A stretch of 64,000 nucleotides of DNA. Origin: Neoscytalidium dimidiatum (lineage: Eukaryota > Ascomycota > Dothideomycetes > Botryosphaeriales > Botryosphaeriaceae). Positions 46,274 through 59,136 of this stretch are shown here, in pieces; position 1 is the stretch's first letter; every line of letters starts with the position of its first letter. Below the pieces are notes generated by a model. That model was not told the origin of the DNA, ran no database searches, and saw only the letters and a program-made list of their open reading frames with translations. Made by a program: the position numbers and the translations under genes. The DNA is taken from the NCBI GenBank assembly GCA_037367355.1, contig CM074696.1, forward strand, positions 2,418,001-2,482,000, read 5' to 3'.

Positions 46274-47675
46274 ATGTCAGACTCAGACGTCTTGATCATC
46301 GGCGCAGGCTGCTTCGGCCTTTCCACCGCCCTGCACCTCAAGCGCCGCGGCGTATCGCGCGTCACGCTCATTGACAAGGAGCCCTTCCCTTCCATCGACG
46401 CCGCCTCTAACGACAGCTCCAGGATCGTGCGAGCGGACTACAAGGACCCCTTTTACGCCAAGCTTGCCCGAGAGGCATACTTTGCATGGCTTGAGGATCC
46501 GTTGTTCAAACCACATTTCCACAAGACGGGTTGGATTGCTGCAGAGATCAAGGGGGCCGGGTTCGTCGAGAAGACAGTTGAGATCTTGAGGGATGTAGGT
46601 GTCGAGGTGGAGAAGATGGCGCCGGAGGGGTGTGCGGCGAGGTTTCCGGCACTGAACGGGCCGATGGAGCAATGGGATATGTATTTCAATCCTGTATGAC
46701 TTTCATCTCGAATCTCATGTGGCGTTTGAAGCTGATTGGATCCTGGAATGGCGACAGGAAGCTGGATGGGCACATGCACGGCAGGCTTTGTGCGCCGTGA
46801 TGGATAGCTACAAAAGCATGGGCGGAAACTTTATCAGCGGAGAACAAGGCGAGGCCATCTCTTTCGAGGCTGATCCGAACGACGCCAATGCAGTGATCGG
46901 CGTGAGGACCAGAGATGGATCTCTTCATACGGCTAAGAAGATCATCTGCTGCACAGGTGCATTCACTCCATGGCTCTTGGATGTTGGAACTCAGATCCAC
47001 CCTGTAGGCTTGTGCGTCGCGCACTGGCACCTCAGTGCCGAAGAGATGCGAGTCTGGAAAGATCATCCCGTTGTTGATCTGCACCGGCATGGCTACTTCT
47101 TCCCACCAAATGAGGAAGGTGTCATGAAGATGGGCATCGGAATGATTTCATACCACAATATTCCAGCTGGTGCTGACGGTGGAAAGGCACTCATCTCGAA
47201 GCCTCTCAGGAGTTTGCGTATACCGAAGGAGGCTGAGGACAGCATTCGGTGGATCCTAAATCAAGCGGCGCCCTCGTTGGCTGACAAACCTTTCTTTGAC
47301 ACAAAGATTTGCTGGTGAGTGCGTTTGCAGATACTGGTGTTCTTGGGCTTCTTTTGACTCTACTCGTTGTTAGGGATGGTATGACGGCCGATCATCATTG
47401 GCTGATTACACCATATCCACAGAAAAAGAATCTGTTTATAGCTGCTGGAGGTAAGACCGTGCCAATGCGTGGAATAGCGCCTGCTTACGGTTGATCTTCC
47501 AGGAACGGGACATTTATTCAAATTTTTTCCGGTTATCGGGAAGTATGTCCTTGAGATGGTTGACGACAATCTACCTCAAGAAATGACCGAGAAGTGGCGG
47601 TGGAAGCAGGGCACAGAGAACGTGGCTTTGACAATGCAGGGCCGAAAGATGAAAGACTTGAAGGCCTCATTGTGA
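46274..47675 (+). CDS. FAD-dependent amine oxidase (sarcosine/fructosyl-amino-acid oxidase-like, DAO family)
   Basis: Four exons: 46274-46693, 46758-47314, 47374-47450, 47503-47675; introns of 64, 59 and 52 nt. Product 408 aa, usual for the family (about 390-440). The dinucleotide-binding motif is VLIIGAGCFGLSTALHL at residues 6-22, followed by SRIVRADYKDPFY (conserved Arg of the FAD site). The second exon contains FNPEAGWAHARQAL and CCTGAFTPWLL; the third and fourth give HHWLITPYP and GGTGHLFKFFPVIGKYV, the C-terminal FAD-binding strand. The chosen ATG (MSDSDVLIIGAG) puts the motif at the extreme N-terminus as in relatives. It likely oxidises a secondary amine (sarcosine, pipecolate or Amadori product) with release of H2O2. 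The C-terminus (KASL) is only weakly like a peroxisomal signal. Confidence 0.92.
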
Positions 47676-48959
47676 ATGCATTGATTCACGCGAAGGATTA
47701 CAAACCCAGTCGACTGACGCGGAACGTGGCTTAGCAATAATCCTGCAAGCCTCGCAGGCCGATCAGCAGGCGGTAGCTTGTTTTTCAACTGCGCAAATCC
47801 CACTACCTGGCCTCATGCCTAATGTATGTAAGAGCGGCATTTCGCACGGCAGTCTAAAATCTTGTCTCTACCTCTGTATCCAAAGCCAAGATTCCAAGTG
47901 TACAGGAATTCAATTACACATTTAGTTCCACAGGACACTTGTCAAACCAGCGGCTTCTTTCTTCGCATAAACTATGCCAAACAAGCTCAGGGAAAGGACT
48001 GTTTACCAGAACTGGAACATTCGTTGTCGAAGTCGAAGCGGAGAAGATCATTTCAGTATCTCTGGGGGAATATCGCAAGGATACCATGGAACGCATCAGC
48101 TCCTTGGATATGTCTGAGATCTTCGGCCCCACGCTCCGCAACACCGAAGAAATCCTGGATAAACATGGCTTCGAACAAATGATTGATGAAGCGGATTTTG
48201 AGGAGTGTGTCCAAGACACTAGGTATCATATAAAGGATCCACCACGCTCCGGAAAACATTTATATACCATTACCATAGTCTAATTGTTACAAGCCTACAA
48301 CCTTAGTCATTCCACAGACCTGCACATCTATGCGATTGACGGCATACCAGGATGAATTTTATTGGATTATGCGTAGGGGCAACTGTACATCCATCCTCAG
48401 AATGCCCAGCATTACACTGCATCTTGCCTCCTAATTCCACAAATGCAGATGACCAGTCGTACGCTGACACCTCTAGGTCCGGGATCCGGGATAAATAGTA
48501 GCGCAAACTAATCCAACCATTCTGTCGACTATTATGGTGTCTTACTCTTGGCGCGTTTCAATGAGCCGTCGCGCCGGGTATCAGGGCTGACGGTTTTCTA
48601 GTCGCTTACACCGTAAATGGTTGCGCAAGTGTCGAGCCGTTGACACTTGTCCCGCTTGAGATGGTGGCGGATGCGGGAGCTGCCGGGGTCCTTCGTGTGG
48701 AAGAATCAGTTAAACCCCGATTAGCCACGACCTCGACCTAGCTGCATGCGCCCTTCTTTCCGTGCTGCAACAGCTCCACTAGTGGCCAAGCTACGGCCAG
48801 GATACCACTATCTTTCCATGCTTTGGTGTGCTCCCCGCACATGATATTTGGAGCCCCCCTGGCTTTGACTTTCGCCGTCTGGACGAAGCTCTTGATCTCG
48901 CATTGGTAGCTGAATGTTTTGACCCGTTCAACAATCATAGCCAAAACTCGGAGGCAAAC
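47676..48959. other. Intergenic region with one weak candidate frame
   Basis: A coding-like frame lies at about 47990-48283 (+; ...RTGTFVVEVEAEKIISVSL... ending at TAA 48281-48283) with balanced composition but no clear start or recognised domain. It could be a last exon or a gene fragment. Nothing else was supported. Confidence 0.3.
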
Positions 48960-50895
48960 ATGGCTTTAATTTCGGTCGCGTCACTTGCAAGCATCGTAGT
49001 AGCATCCGCAATTTTTCTACGGATTTTCTACAATCTATACCTTCATCCGTTGGCCAAATTCCAAGGGCCGTGGTACGCGGCTTCATTCTCTCTTATCCCA
49101 GCTATCATCTCCGTCTTGCGGAAAGAGCCAGAATGGCTGATGTCTCTAACCAAGCGTTATGGAAGTAAGTGGCTACAGTTCCCAATGCCTATTATTCCAC
49201 TGCGCTGACAGTATCCTTAACTCAAAGCCGATAAGCCCATCCGCATCGCCCCTTCCTTACTCCTTTTTCCACAACCTGCTGCTCTGAAGGATATCTATTG
49301 GGATCCCAGATGCAATACCAAAGCACCACTTTACGGTACTGGAGCTTTAGGCCCTCCTCATCTCTTTACAACCCTTGACGGAAATGTCCACAAGTCGTTG
49401 AGGAAGGCACTCGGTGGTCCTCAGGTACCGCCCACGGAATTCTTCGCTGCTTACCATTGAGCTAACTGAGACATTATCAAGTGGACTATCGGAGCATTGA
49501 AAAATAACTGGGAACCAAGGATTGATGAATTGATACAGCTCTTCGTCAAGAGAATGTCTGAGCGAGCAGAGAAGGATCAGGCTGTGATACTGTCCGACAA
49601 AGTCGCGTAAGACATAAGAACGACGCCTTCCTCGTTTATCAGGCTGACATTACCTGCGCACTCCAGGGAGTTTGCAGCCGATATTATGACGATGCTATCA
49701 TTCACCGACCCCTGGGGCTTCGTCAGCAACAGCCGCGATGAGCGCAACATCCTCACGAGCTGGCGACGCGGACTCGACTTTTTCGGCTTCGTGGGGCGGT
49801 TCCGCTGGTTCCGTGACGTCGTCATGAAGACGTCCTGGGGGCTCTACTTCCTGCCGAGCATGAGCGATGAGAGCGGGATGGGCTACCTGATGAGCCAGGC
49901 CGACAAGCAAGTCACGGAGCGGGAGCGACGGATAGAGAAAGAGCACTTCACGCAAGAAAAGCCCGATTTCCTGCAGCAGTCAGTAAACCACTTTCTTGCT
50001 TTTTTATCTCTCGTCGCCACGCCCTCTATTTCTTTATTTTCTCATTGGTGGGTGGTGGGTGCAGGCGTGTATATAAGCTGACAACATCTTCACATGTTCG
50101 GCGGACCAACAGCTGCCTCGAAGCGCGCACATCGGACGGCTCCCCCCTCGACCCCATCCAGAAGCGCGCCCACGTCACCCTGCTCATCCAGGCCGGCGCC
50201 GACACCACGGGCACGGCGCTGGGCAGCACGCTGCGCTTCCTGCTCACGCACCCGGCCGCGCTGGCCCGCTGCCGGGCGGAGATCGCGGCGGCGGACGCCG
50301 CCGGCGCCCTCAGCACGCCCGTCCAGTACGAGGAGACGCGCAACCAGCTGCCCTTCTTCGTGGCCTGCATCAAGGAGTCGACGCGCCTGCACCCGCCCGC
50401 GACGAACCTTTTCGCGCGCGTGGCGCCGGCCGGCGGGAAGGTGCTGGAGGGCGTCGTGGTGCCGCCCGGCACGGAGATCACGAGCAACGCGTACGTCGTG
50501 CAGCGCGACCCGGTGCTGCATGCGCCGGATCCGGAGGCCTACCGGCCAGAGCGGTGGCTGGAGGACTGGCCGCGCAGGGCGAATGAGATGGAAGCTGCCA
50601 GCTTCGTGTTTGGGGTGGGGCCGAGGGTGTGCTTGGGGAAGGACATCGCCGTCATGGAGATGTATAAGCTGCTGCCCGAGGTGAGACACTTCCTGTACGA
50701 CGTGAAGGTGGGGAGGAGGAGGAGGCGAGGGAGGGATCGTCAACCGCTGACTGCTTTGTGTGCCTGTAGATCGTCCGCCGGTTTGATTTGGAGTTGAAGC
50801 GAGAAGGTAGGTACGTAGTCGCGGGCGGCGTTGCGTATAACCAGGGTTTGGAGGTTCAGCTACGGCTGAGGGAGAAGGAGGGCAAGGCTGAGTGA
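48960..50895 (+). CDS. Cytochrome P450 monooxygenase (pisatin-demethylase-like fungal group)
   Basis: Six exons: 48960-49164, 49228-49424, 49482-49606, 49667-49978, 50113-50680, 50770-50895. All junctions keep frame; the fourth intron is long (134 nt). Product 510 aa. The N-terminus is a membrane anchor (SVASLASIVVASAIFLRIFY) followed by LHPLAKFQGPWYAA, the Pro-rich hinge. The I-helix reads LIQAGADTTGTALGS; the K-helix is IKESTRLHPPA; PERF is PERWLED; and the heme loop FVFGVGPRVCLGKD has Cys453. All core residues are present, so it should be active in the ER. The I-helix AGADTT and the C-terminal MEMYKLLPEIVRRFDLEL fit the group around pisatin demethylase, but substrate assignment is not possible from sequence. 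Exon 5 is strikingly GC-rich compared with exons 1-4. Confidence 0.92.
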
Positions 50896-51900
50896 GCTGT
50901 CGCAATGTGCAGTTGCGGTGACACGACAGCTTGCTCTGCTTTAACGGGACCCAGCCACCTCATTTGCTGCCTTGGACAAGGAAATGGTGGCGCTAGGCCG
51001 ACTTGGAAGCCTGGAAGCTTACTCCACACTCTCTTTTAACAATGACCGGTTTCGGCAAATTTTCTATGGATGTTGAACCTCATCTTTTCACTGGCCCACT
51101 TGGCACTCTTGGAAATCTCAGTTGCACTGCCTACACTTCTACTGGATAATCGCTCCGCCCGAACTCCGAATGCAATATCCCTGCTCGCATATGCGGTCTA
51201 TGCAGCACGAGAATGTGAGGGATGACAGGCGCTTCCAAGTATGCCGTACGTGAAATTTTGACCGGCATAGTGCAGGCTCCTAAAAGTACCGTAGCAGTGC
51301 GCTGCCAGGCTTGCAGTTTGATCACCCATCCTGTGCGCAGCCGTGGCGTCTCTCATTGTAGGCTTGCAATGTCGGCGGAGTTGTCCAATAGTCACCGATA
51401 GGCATCCTATTGACGTTAGCTCAGCCTTGCCATGTCAGGCAAATTCGGCGAACAGGGTATCGGCATTGAGCGAACATCACCAATAGCTATGACTGCGGCG
51501 TCTCGGTTGGCGGATCCTTCAGGTGAACCAAACGGCTTTTTAAAGAATTGTCCTACTCGGGCGCAATCCTCCCGCTTGGGTGGCGCCGTGCATGTCCTAT
51601 CAGCGCTCAGCGGACGCAAGTCGAGTAGATCTCGGGTCAGCTGCACAACGTTCATGCATACCCCCGGCTTGGGCCCACGGAGAAGCAGAGCCTTGTTCAG
51701 GTAGCCTTTGTGCTATTAATCGCAACTGCTAAGGTTGCCGGTCGATATGAAGATGACCGGTGCTGCCTCCTGCCTGCTGCCTACGTTCACCTCTGTTGGC
51801 TCTGTACCACAAAGGCTAGCCTAGCCCGTTACCGGTCGAAAAGTCTGCGCACCATCTAGAAGGCTTCAACTCCTTGGAAAGATTCCGAGAAAGAAGCAAG
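50896..51900. other. Intergenic region, no gene seen
   Basis: About 1 kb between two plus-strand genes. Short frames on both strands have no domain or splice support. Confidence 0.5.
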
Positions 51901-53520
51901 ATGGATATCCCCACCTCGCTTCCGGCGTCAGCAAGTGATGACCAAACGGTAGGTACACTGCTTTTGTCAAGTCGAATCTCAAATTAATGCAACCCATGAA
52001 CGAGTTACTGGGATTTTGGAACAATCGATGCAGAAATACACTGATCACAAGTTGGTGGCTGTATGATTGCCCTGCCTGTCTGCTGGCTCTCATCCAGCTT
52101 TCTCTACGCCGCCGCACCTTTGTATCTGACACGGGCTAATTTACTCTCACAGCATGGCGTTAGAGCCTTCACAATATCATGCATCGTCTTGGTATTCTGT
52201 GCTCTACTTCTGAGGACTGCAGCAAGATACTGCCTCAAACTAAGATATGGCTACAACCACGTTCTTCCCATTACATGGGCACAATTCTTGGGCATGGATG
52301 ATGGTAAGCCAACCAAATCGCACAACCACAGAATGCTGACATCTCTCAGTATTTAACTTACTTGCTGTGGTAAGAAAAACCAAGCACAACTACTCGGATA
52401 AATACTAACCCAACGTAGCTCACATTTTGGGGTCTTACAACAGCAGTCCTAATCGGTGGGTGCAGAAGAAGCTGTCAGGCCACCGAGTTGCATATGCTGA
52501 CTGCTTTCACGCAGCCATCGACCGGGGCATGGGCGTGCATATCGAAGTCGTCCTCTACAGGCACGGATACGAAGGCGTCGACCGATACAATCTGGTACAG
52601 ATAACCCAACTTCAAATCCCTCAGCAAGCTGCTCGCTCAAATGAAACCCGCCAGGCCGTCTACTTCTGCGCCATCTTCTACAACACGACCCTCGGCATGG
52701 TCAAGCTCTCCGTGCTCTCCCTCTACCGCCGCATCCTCGCCGGCATTCCGAGCCGCACCCTGCCAATCATCAACTGGACGGCTTTCGGCATCGTCAGTGT
52801 CAACACGACCATCAACGTCTGCATCGCTGCTTTCCAATGCCATCCGATAGCCGCCGCGTTCGACAGCAGCGTCAAGGGCAAGTGCATCAACCAGGCTGCC
52901 TTCTACCTGGGCAACGCGAGCACGGGCATCTTCACGGACGTCATGGTATACGGGCTATCGATCCCGATCGTCAAGCCGCTGCAGATGGACCCGAAGAAGA
53001 AGCTGCAAACGCTACTGACCCTGCTCCTGGGAGGCTTGTAAGTATCCACCAGCACCACCCGGGATTGCATCCGCTTTTTTGTTTTTGTTTTTTTCCAATT
53101 CTAACCAAGAGGCATGGATACCACAGCGCCGTCATCACCAGCTGCGTGCGCATGGGCTTCCTGCCGAACCTGCTCAAGGACCCGGACGCGACGTACGCGA
53201 TGGCGATCCCGATGGCGTGGTCGGTGGCGGAGCCGACGGTCGGCATCATCGCCAGCTCGATGCCGGCGATGCGCGCGATCCGCTTCCTGTGGTCGCCCGA
53301 GCGCAAGCAGAGCTCGTCCGGCAGCCGCAGCAACCCGCGGTCCGAGGGCCACATCCAGCTGCGCGACCTCGGCGACGGGCGGGCCGCGTACGACAAACGC
53401 GTGGTCATGGGTACGGACACGCAGATCATGAAGGACGACGGAAGCGAGGAGCATCTGGTGGAGGGGAGGGGCGGGCACGCGATCAGCAGGACGACGAGGG
53501 TGGAGGTTTCGTATGATTGA
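51901..53520 (+). CDS. Integral membrane protein with fungal rhodopsin-like domain (PTH11/SAT4-like)
   Basis: Six exons fitted by hand: 51901-51948, 52153-52303, 52350-52369, 52419-52455, 52515-53037, 53127-53520; the first intron is 205 nt and least certain. Product about 390 aa. Hydrophobic helices include VRAFTISCIVLVFCALLLRT, FNLLAVLTFWGLTTAVLI, the LGMVKLSVLSLYRRIL helix, and INWTAFGIVSVNTTINVCIA. Family landmarks are HGYEGVDRY (usual GxGxH variant), QAVYFCAIFYN, the Cys-containing CHPIAAAFD...KCINQAAFYL loop and TDVMVYGLSIPIVKPLQMD. The C-terminal tail of about 90 residues is polar and Ser/Arg-rich. The family comprises seven-helix proteins common in Pezizomycotina; one subgroup includes the appressorium receptor PTH11. 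There is no CFEM domain here. Confidence 0.85.
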
Positions 53521-53627
53521 TTGAGGTTGGGCGCTATTTGTACATGTAATCCTTTTCTTTCCTCCTGCCTACGTTTCCAGAGGGGCAGGGGACGCCGGTA
53601 CAGGCATCCGCTTTTTTTTTTTTTTTT

Positions 53628-56506
53628 TCAATTGAAGACAGATACTGCCCCGCGTCCATTTGCAACGGCGACAACCTGCGATTGGATCTCGAATGGGCTA
53701 CCTTCGAAGACCACGAAGTCCGCCGAGGCGTCCGCTAGACCCTTCAGTCCGAGTAGCTTGTACACGTTGGTGCTGATGAGGCCCAAGGCGTCGGACTCGG
53801 TGAGTCGGCCCTCGCTGTTGGTGTAGGCGATGGCTGCCATGAGAGACAGATGCCTCAGCTCCGGCTTCTCGCTGACGCCGATCGCGGTGAGGACACCGGC
53901 GTCGAGGAGCTCGTTGATAGCGGTGCCGTTTGTGAGAGGCGCACCGGTTAAGGAGCGCCTCTGGTCCCATGATTTCGAATACGGGAGGAGAGGCGCGAGA
54001 ACGACACCAACGCCGGCGTCGGCAAGCTCTTTCGCAACGAGGTGGGACTCAGCTCCGCCGACGATCGTCAGGCGTATGTTGGTGTCGACGGCATCCTCGA
54101 CCTCCGACTTGACGCGCAGGATCGTGGCAATGGTGTCTGCGCTATCCACGTGAATGACGAGGGGGAGGTCTCCGGACAGGGCGCGGTTGAGATATGCCTG
54201 CTCAGAATACCTGGATCCAGAAGTCTCGTTGAACTCCGCGGCCTTCAAGAGGTTGTCCCTGAATGCGCCAATGGCACTGGAGAGGGAAGGCGTGCTCCCC
54301 TGCTTCGCTGCAAGCGTCAGGACGTAGTGCAGGGACACTTCGTCAGCCCAAACCGCGCCGTCCTGCAGTTGATGCTTAGCGCTGGTGAGGATACCCGCGC
54401 TGATTCCGCGAGAGCCGCCTCCAGAGAAAGCCGGAGCGCTAATTGCCTTGGTGACGCCGTGCCTATAAGCTGCAGCGAGCTGCTTGCCGTCGAAGAGGAG
54501 GCCGTCGACCGCTCGGCTGAATACGTCGGGGCCCTGCCTTCCGTCCTGCGTATCGCTTTCGCCAGATATCTCGGCGAGCCCCAGGCTAGATCCGAGGATG
54601 GTAAAAGAAGGGGAGAGATATCCGTTTTCCAGCTCGACCTTTTTGACGTTCTTGGAAGATGCCACTTCAATCTCAGCCTCACAAAGTCCAGCACAAGTCA
54701 CCTTGCCGCTGGTGACGACGACATTTCCGGCATGCTCATTCGCCGTCTCGAAGCCCGGAAGCAGCACCTTGGAAACGCCAGTGAAAACCACATCCTCCGT
54801 GTCTACCGGCTCTTCTTCAAACACGGAAATAGGTTTGCTTGGGTCAATCGGCTCGGTCTTGGACTTGTTCAAAACGTACGGATCTTCGTACTGCGCCGTA
54901 CCATCAATCCAGACCTGGAGCGGCGTCGCGCCCACGCTGAGAGGATCGCTGTCCCAAACGACAACGTCGGCGTCAAAACCAGCCTTGACCTTTCCGATGC
55001 GCTCACCCAGACCAAGCAGCTCGGCCGGCGCAGACGTCACGCCAGCCAGCGCGGCATGGTAAGGCAGGCCGTAGCGGTAGGCCTTGGCAGCTTCGAAGAC
55101 GACGTGCTGCGCGTTGAGGACCGGATTGTCCGAGACGTAGACGGGAGTCAACCCGTTCTCGTACAAGATCTTGCCAGCTTGCTCGGAACCGCGATAGGCC
55201 TCGCTCTTGTAGAGCATGTTGTCCGCAAAGAGGGCTGCGGCGGGCGGGCGACCACCCCACGCACGTTTGAGGATCTGCTACGATTAGTGCAACTGGCCTA
55301 CGTATGAGGAAGAATACGGACCTCCGGGACAAGGTGAGTCTCATGAGCGTGGTGGAAAGCACGAATGGGGAATTGGAATTCGTTCGTGTGGTCGATGAAA
55401 GCCTCCAGGTCGGGCACGGTGTAGCAGTGAGTGTTGACATGCACCTGGCCACGGAGAACAGCAGACAGGGTTTCCCAGCGGAGCTCCTGCGGTAGGTAAG
55501 TGCTCATAGCCTCCACTCCGTTTGATGAAGCAGCGGCGCACCAGTCATCCTGCTGTTTGACCAAGCGGCTGGCTTGCTCGAAAGCGTGCCTAAACTCCCA
55601 GGATTCGCCCAGCCTGCTGAATGGACCACGCTCGCCAACCTTGCCGTACACGCGCTTGGCATTCTCACCACACGCCATCTTGATGTATCGCCAGGTGCGC
55701 TCCGGGTCGGCGAGCAGATCTTCTGCGCTGATTTCCAGACGGCCATCCGGCTTGCCGACTGCGTGCTTGATGACGTACGCCTCGCCCCCGATGTTGTTGC
55801 CCGAGCCGGGCAAGACAAGCGAGGTGGTGACGCCACCAGATTTGATGACCTGAATCTGGTGATCCAACGGGTCGATGCCATCAATAGAGCGCACATATGG
55901 GGTAATATCGGCGGACAGCTCGTTCGTGTCCTCATTACCCCACAACTCGGGCAGAGGGTCGACTCCGGCGTGGCTGTGCATGTCAATGATGCCAGCCGTG
56001 AGCTGGTGGCCCCGAGCATCGTAAACCAAGAGGTCTGCAGGAAGCTCTTCCTCCGGTATCTTGACGCCAACGGTTTTGATGAGGCCATACTCAAGGAGCA
56101 CGTCTGACTGAGCCCATGAGTAGCCTTTGCCAGCGTGGGCGTCTTCCTTGGAGGTTCCGGGAATGGGCTCGCCTATCCAGACAGTAGCATTTTTGATTAG
56201 GGTCGGCTTGTGGCCGTCGATGTAGCGGGCGTTGCGGTCACGAGGACCGCTGGGGTCTTTCGGCTTGTGCTGCAGCTTTGCGCATAGTGCCAGTTCTGCT
56301 TGCAGTCTGTCCAAGGAGAGGGTTGATGCATTTCCGTGCTCTTGATGATGATTGATGCGGAGCTGTGTCCATTGTGCGTAGGCAAGATAGACCAGACACG
56401 CGACAGCGATAGCCTTGAGGCTGCGTGACTTGCGGAAGCGACGGCGTGGCTGCGGCACGCCCTGGTTGGCCGCTTCTTTGTACGTTGGCAACCCGTCCTT
56501 CTCCAT
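53628..56506 (-). CDS. Membrane-anchored two-domain amidohydrolase (metal-dependent hydrolase)
   Basis: Two exons: 56506-55322 and 55274-53628, with a 47-nt intron (GTCCGT donor, GCAG acceptor). Product 943 aa. A cytosolic basic stretch (RRRFRKSRSLK) precedes one membrane segment at about 31-46, so it is probably a type II membrane protein. The first amidohydrolase half has HxH in GIIDMHSHAGVDPLP, VHVNTHCYT and FHHAHETHLVPE as further metal-ligand His, then GFDADVVVWDSDPLSVG. A second, more degenerate half follows (LVIHVDSADTIATILRVKSE, IGVSEKPELRHLS, DFVVFEGSPFEI) in which the HxH signature is not seen. Fungal proteins of this layout are often annotated CE9/amidohydrolase; the substrate is unknown. 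The stop lies next to an 18-T run (about 53611-53628). Confidence 0.9.
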
Positions 56507-59136
56507 ATCTTTACTCCTTCAAATGTGGAGATGGAGGTTGTATGAAAGAGATGGAAAAGAATAAATAGAAGACGGACTCGATGCACACGTCACGGCGAGT
56601 TTCAATGATGTGATGATAAGAAGTGGGATGGGTATTATTAGATAAGCTTTGCACGATTCGGGTAGGTGATGGCGTGCTGACTCAGTTGTTACTAACCGCT
56701 ATCTCTCCGCATTCTTTCGACTTGGCCTTCTCAAATCTCCGTGTGAAGACAGTGACTGTAGCTGAGACGCATCCTTCTATGAATATTGCGCTTCTTAAAT
56801 GGAAATTTTTTTATCAGCAGCCTCTTAACTTGCTGCCTTATCCGAGGCTACGCGCTCACGATTCCGGAACAATGAGAGAGAACAAGTCCCCCCTCTTTAG
56901 CCCTCCTTTCCTATCTCAAAAGATCTTGTGTATATAAAGACGACTAGGAGCACGTGAGACATCGGCCCCGAAAACAGCGAAGACGATCCTTGTGAATGAA
57001 AAGTATCAGAACGCAGTTGAGAATCCAAATAATTCGGAGGGTGATCCTGTACGCTTTGAAGAGCCGAGGCAAAGTATATAATATTGAGAATGGCAGGGGA
57101 TATAGTAAAGGTGGTAATCATTTGGGCCAGGTACCTTTTGAGGTAGCTTGCCCACTGAGCATTGACGTGGAGGTAGGTCAATTTACCCAACGAAAGTTTT
57201 CTGAAGGCGTTCAGGCGCGTCAGGCGCAGTTCGTCATGGGCGTGCTGAACCATCTTTCAGGCCTACGAATGGTGTGATAAGTTGGGCGAACCTATCATAT
57301 GTGATTCCATTTCCGTCACTATCTGTCCCCGGAACGAGAAAAGTACTGATCGCCATGTCGAAATCGGACTGATATCGAATCAATTGTGAGTTGGAGCATA
57401 CTAAGCCCGCACACATGCCTTGTATATCTCTCTACTCTATGCTGTAATGATATGCGTAGTCCTCGAATGCTTTGGCGAGCATGTACCGAGGAACAGGTTT
57501 GGGCCTTCGTGTCGAATTGTAAGTCGAGAGGCGCGGAGCCGCGTACCACACCCATTTCAAACCCTGCGCAAGCCAGTATAAGTCTCCAATAATAGTACAA
57601 AACTTCGTAGGGAGGATGGGATCCGAGATATCGGGGTAGGTATCAATTGAAAAAGATATTGCAGATCGTAGGATCTTCCCAGGGTAACAGATAACGAGTT
57701 GTATGTGCTACCATCTATACGCTTCTCCAGCCCATTCTCCCTACTGTCACATCAGTTGAACGTTTTGCGAGTTTTTCAAGATCTATGCAATCTAGCCGTT
57801 TCTTCAAGATCCACGGCCATTGTATTACAGGACTTTGAATCCGAATCTTTCGCAAAATTTGGCCATTACTATGGGCTACTAGTTGTCTTGGCATTAATGT
57901 TTGTCGTCGTAATAGTAGCGTAAAAGAGCCGCTGACCTGTCATACGCTTACCTTGATGGAGAAAGACTGCGTTGTTCAGCGTGGCCGCATAACCGCTCGC
58001 ATTTCTCGTTTGGAACGGTATGAAATTTATCGTGGTCCGACGCACCCCCCCAATGCCAGATACGATTCTTGAGTTTGTGTGGCTATATTGGCTCGCCAAC
58101 ACCTTTCCCACAAGCACCTATTCCTACCAGAAGTACTTATCTCGAGGATTAGGTGGGAAGAAGCTATCTACATTGACTGGCCCATTGGATTTCTCGTGGT
58201 TTCTAATGGAGGTGACGCTGACTCTAAGGCATGGGTTGTGACCAGATGCAACTAAGCGTGGCACACGCTACGTGCCCAGGGCGGTCGATTTGCTGCTTTG
58301 GAGTGTACTTACTGACGTTGGCTTTGTGTGGAAAGCATGACGCCAATAATAATGTCTCAGCATCCCTAGGTCAGTCGCCGGGTATCGGGTCCGTGATGAT
58401 AAAAACCGGCCAATCGTAGGTTCGATGTGAACATGGTTGATCGGTCTCGACTACAGAAACGTACAAGTCTTTGTTGAGTGATACAAGCAGAGTGGGATGC
58501 AGAGAACATGGCAAATTGAGAATAGTGGTGCGCTCAATGTGCAATATTGTCACAACAGGGTCCAATACCAAAGACTTGGGAACACGCGTTGCCTGGGCCT
58601 GGTCAGGAGCAGCCAAAGACACTTCTTCATTCAAAACACTGGTGATCTGAGTCCGATTTACCACTACATTAATAGCTTTCATGCGCAGTAATTTCTCGTG
58701 CCGAATTCTCGCGATGCAAATGTTTCGGCCGATGCGAAGGTGTGAGAGTAGCGGAAAATGTTGTGCTTTTGTTAAACGACTTGGCGTTCTCCACCATCAC
58801 ATCTGGTATGGTGACGTGCTCCCGCTCCGGAACAAAATCTCTGCAACCATCTGTGTTTTAGCTCTTAAGGCCGAAAATGGGGGATCTGTGCTCCTTCCCG
58901 TTTGATGTTCAGGCCCATGTTGTTGCATACACAATTCGATTTACGAGTGGAAAACTCCGGGCATCTCGCCATCTGGCTAGCTCTGCCCGGCCACTTAGGA
59001 GAACAGCGTTGTTTTGACATAATACGCCGAAGCGGGGACGCGTAACGCTGGGAGCCTATATGAATCGGTGGAGCAGTGCTGTTGATCCGTCCTCACGCCG
59101 CAGTCTCTTCTTTCCTGCACCTCGTCAAAAGTGGGT
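56507..59136. other. Long intergenic region, no gene seen
   Basis: 2.6 kb of ordinary composition with only short frames on both strands. None has a domain, coherent splicing or a signal peptide. The left end is the amidohydrolase promoter and the right end the OPT promoter. Confidence 0.5.

Noticed and set aside
47990..48283. Possible last exon or small gene ending TITIV
   Set aside because: Coding-like but no start, upstream exon or family could be supported. Kept only as a note in the intergenic entry.
50090..50905. Long minus-strand open frame opposite P450 exon 5
   Set aside because: The high GC of the exon leaves few stops on the other strand. Composition is His/Arg/Pro-rich and no family is recognised.
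54042..55307. A 421-codon plus-strand open frame opposite the amidohydrolase
   Set aside because: It is the antisense shadow of a clear coding exon. It has no domain and its start is TTG/GTG-like or arbitrary.
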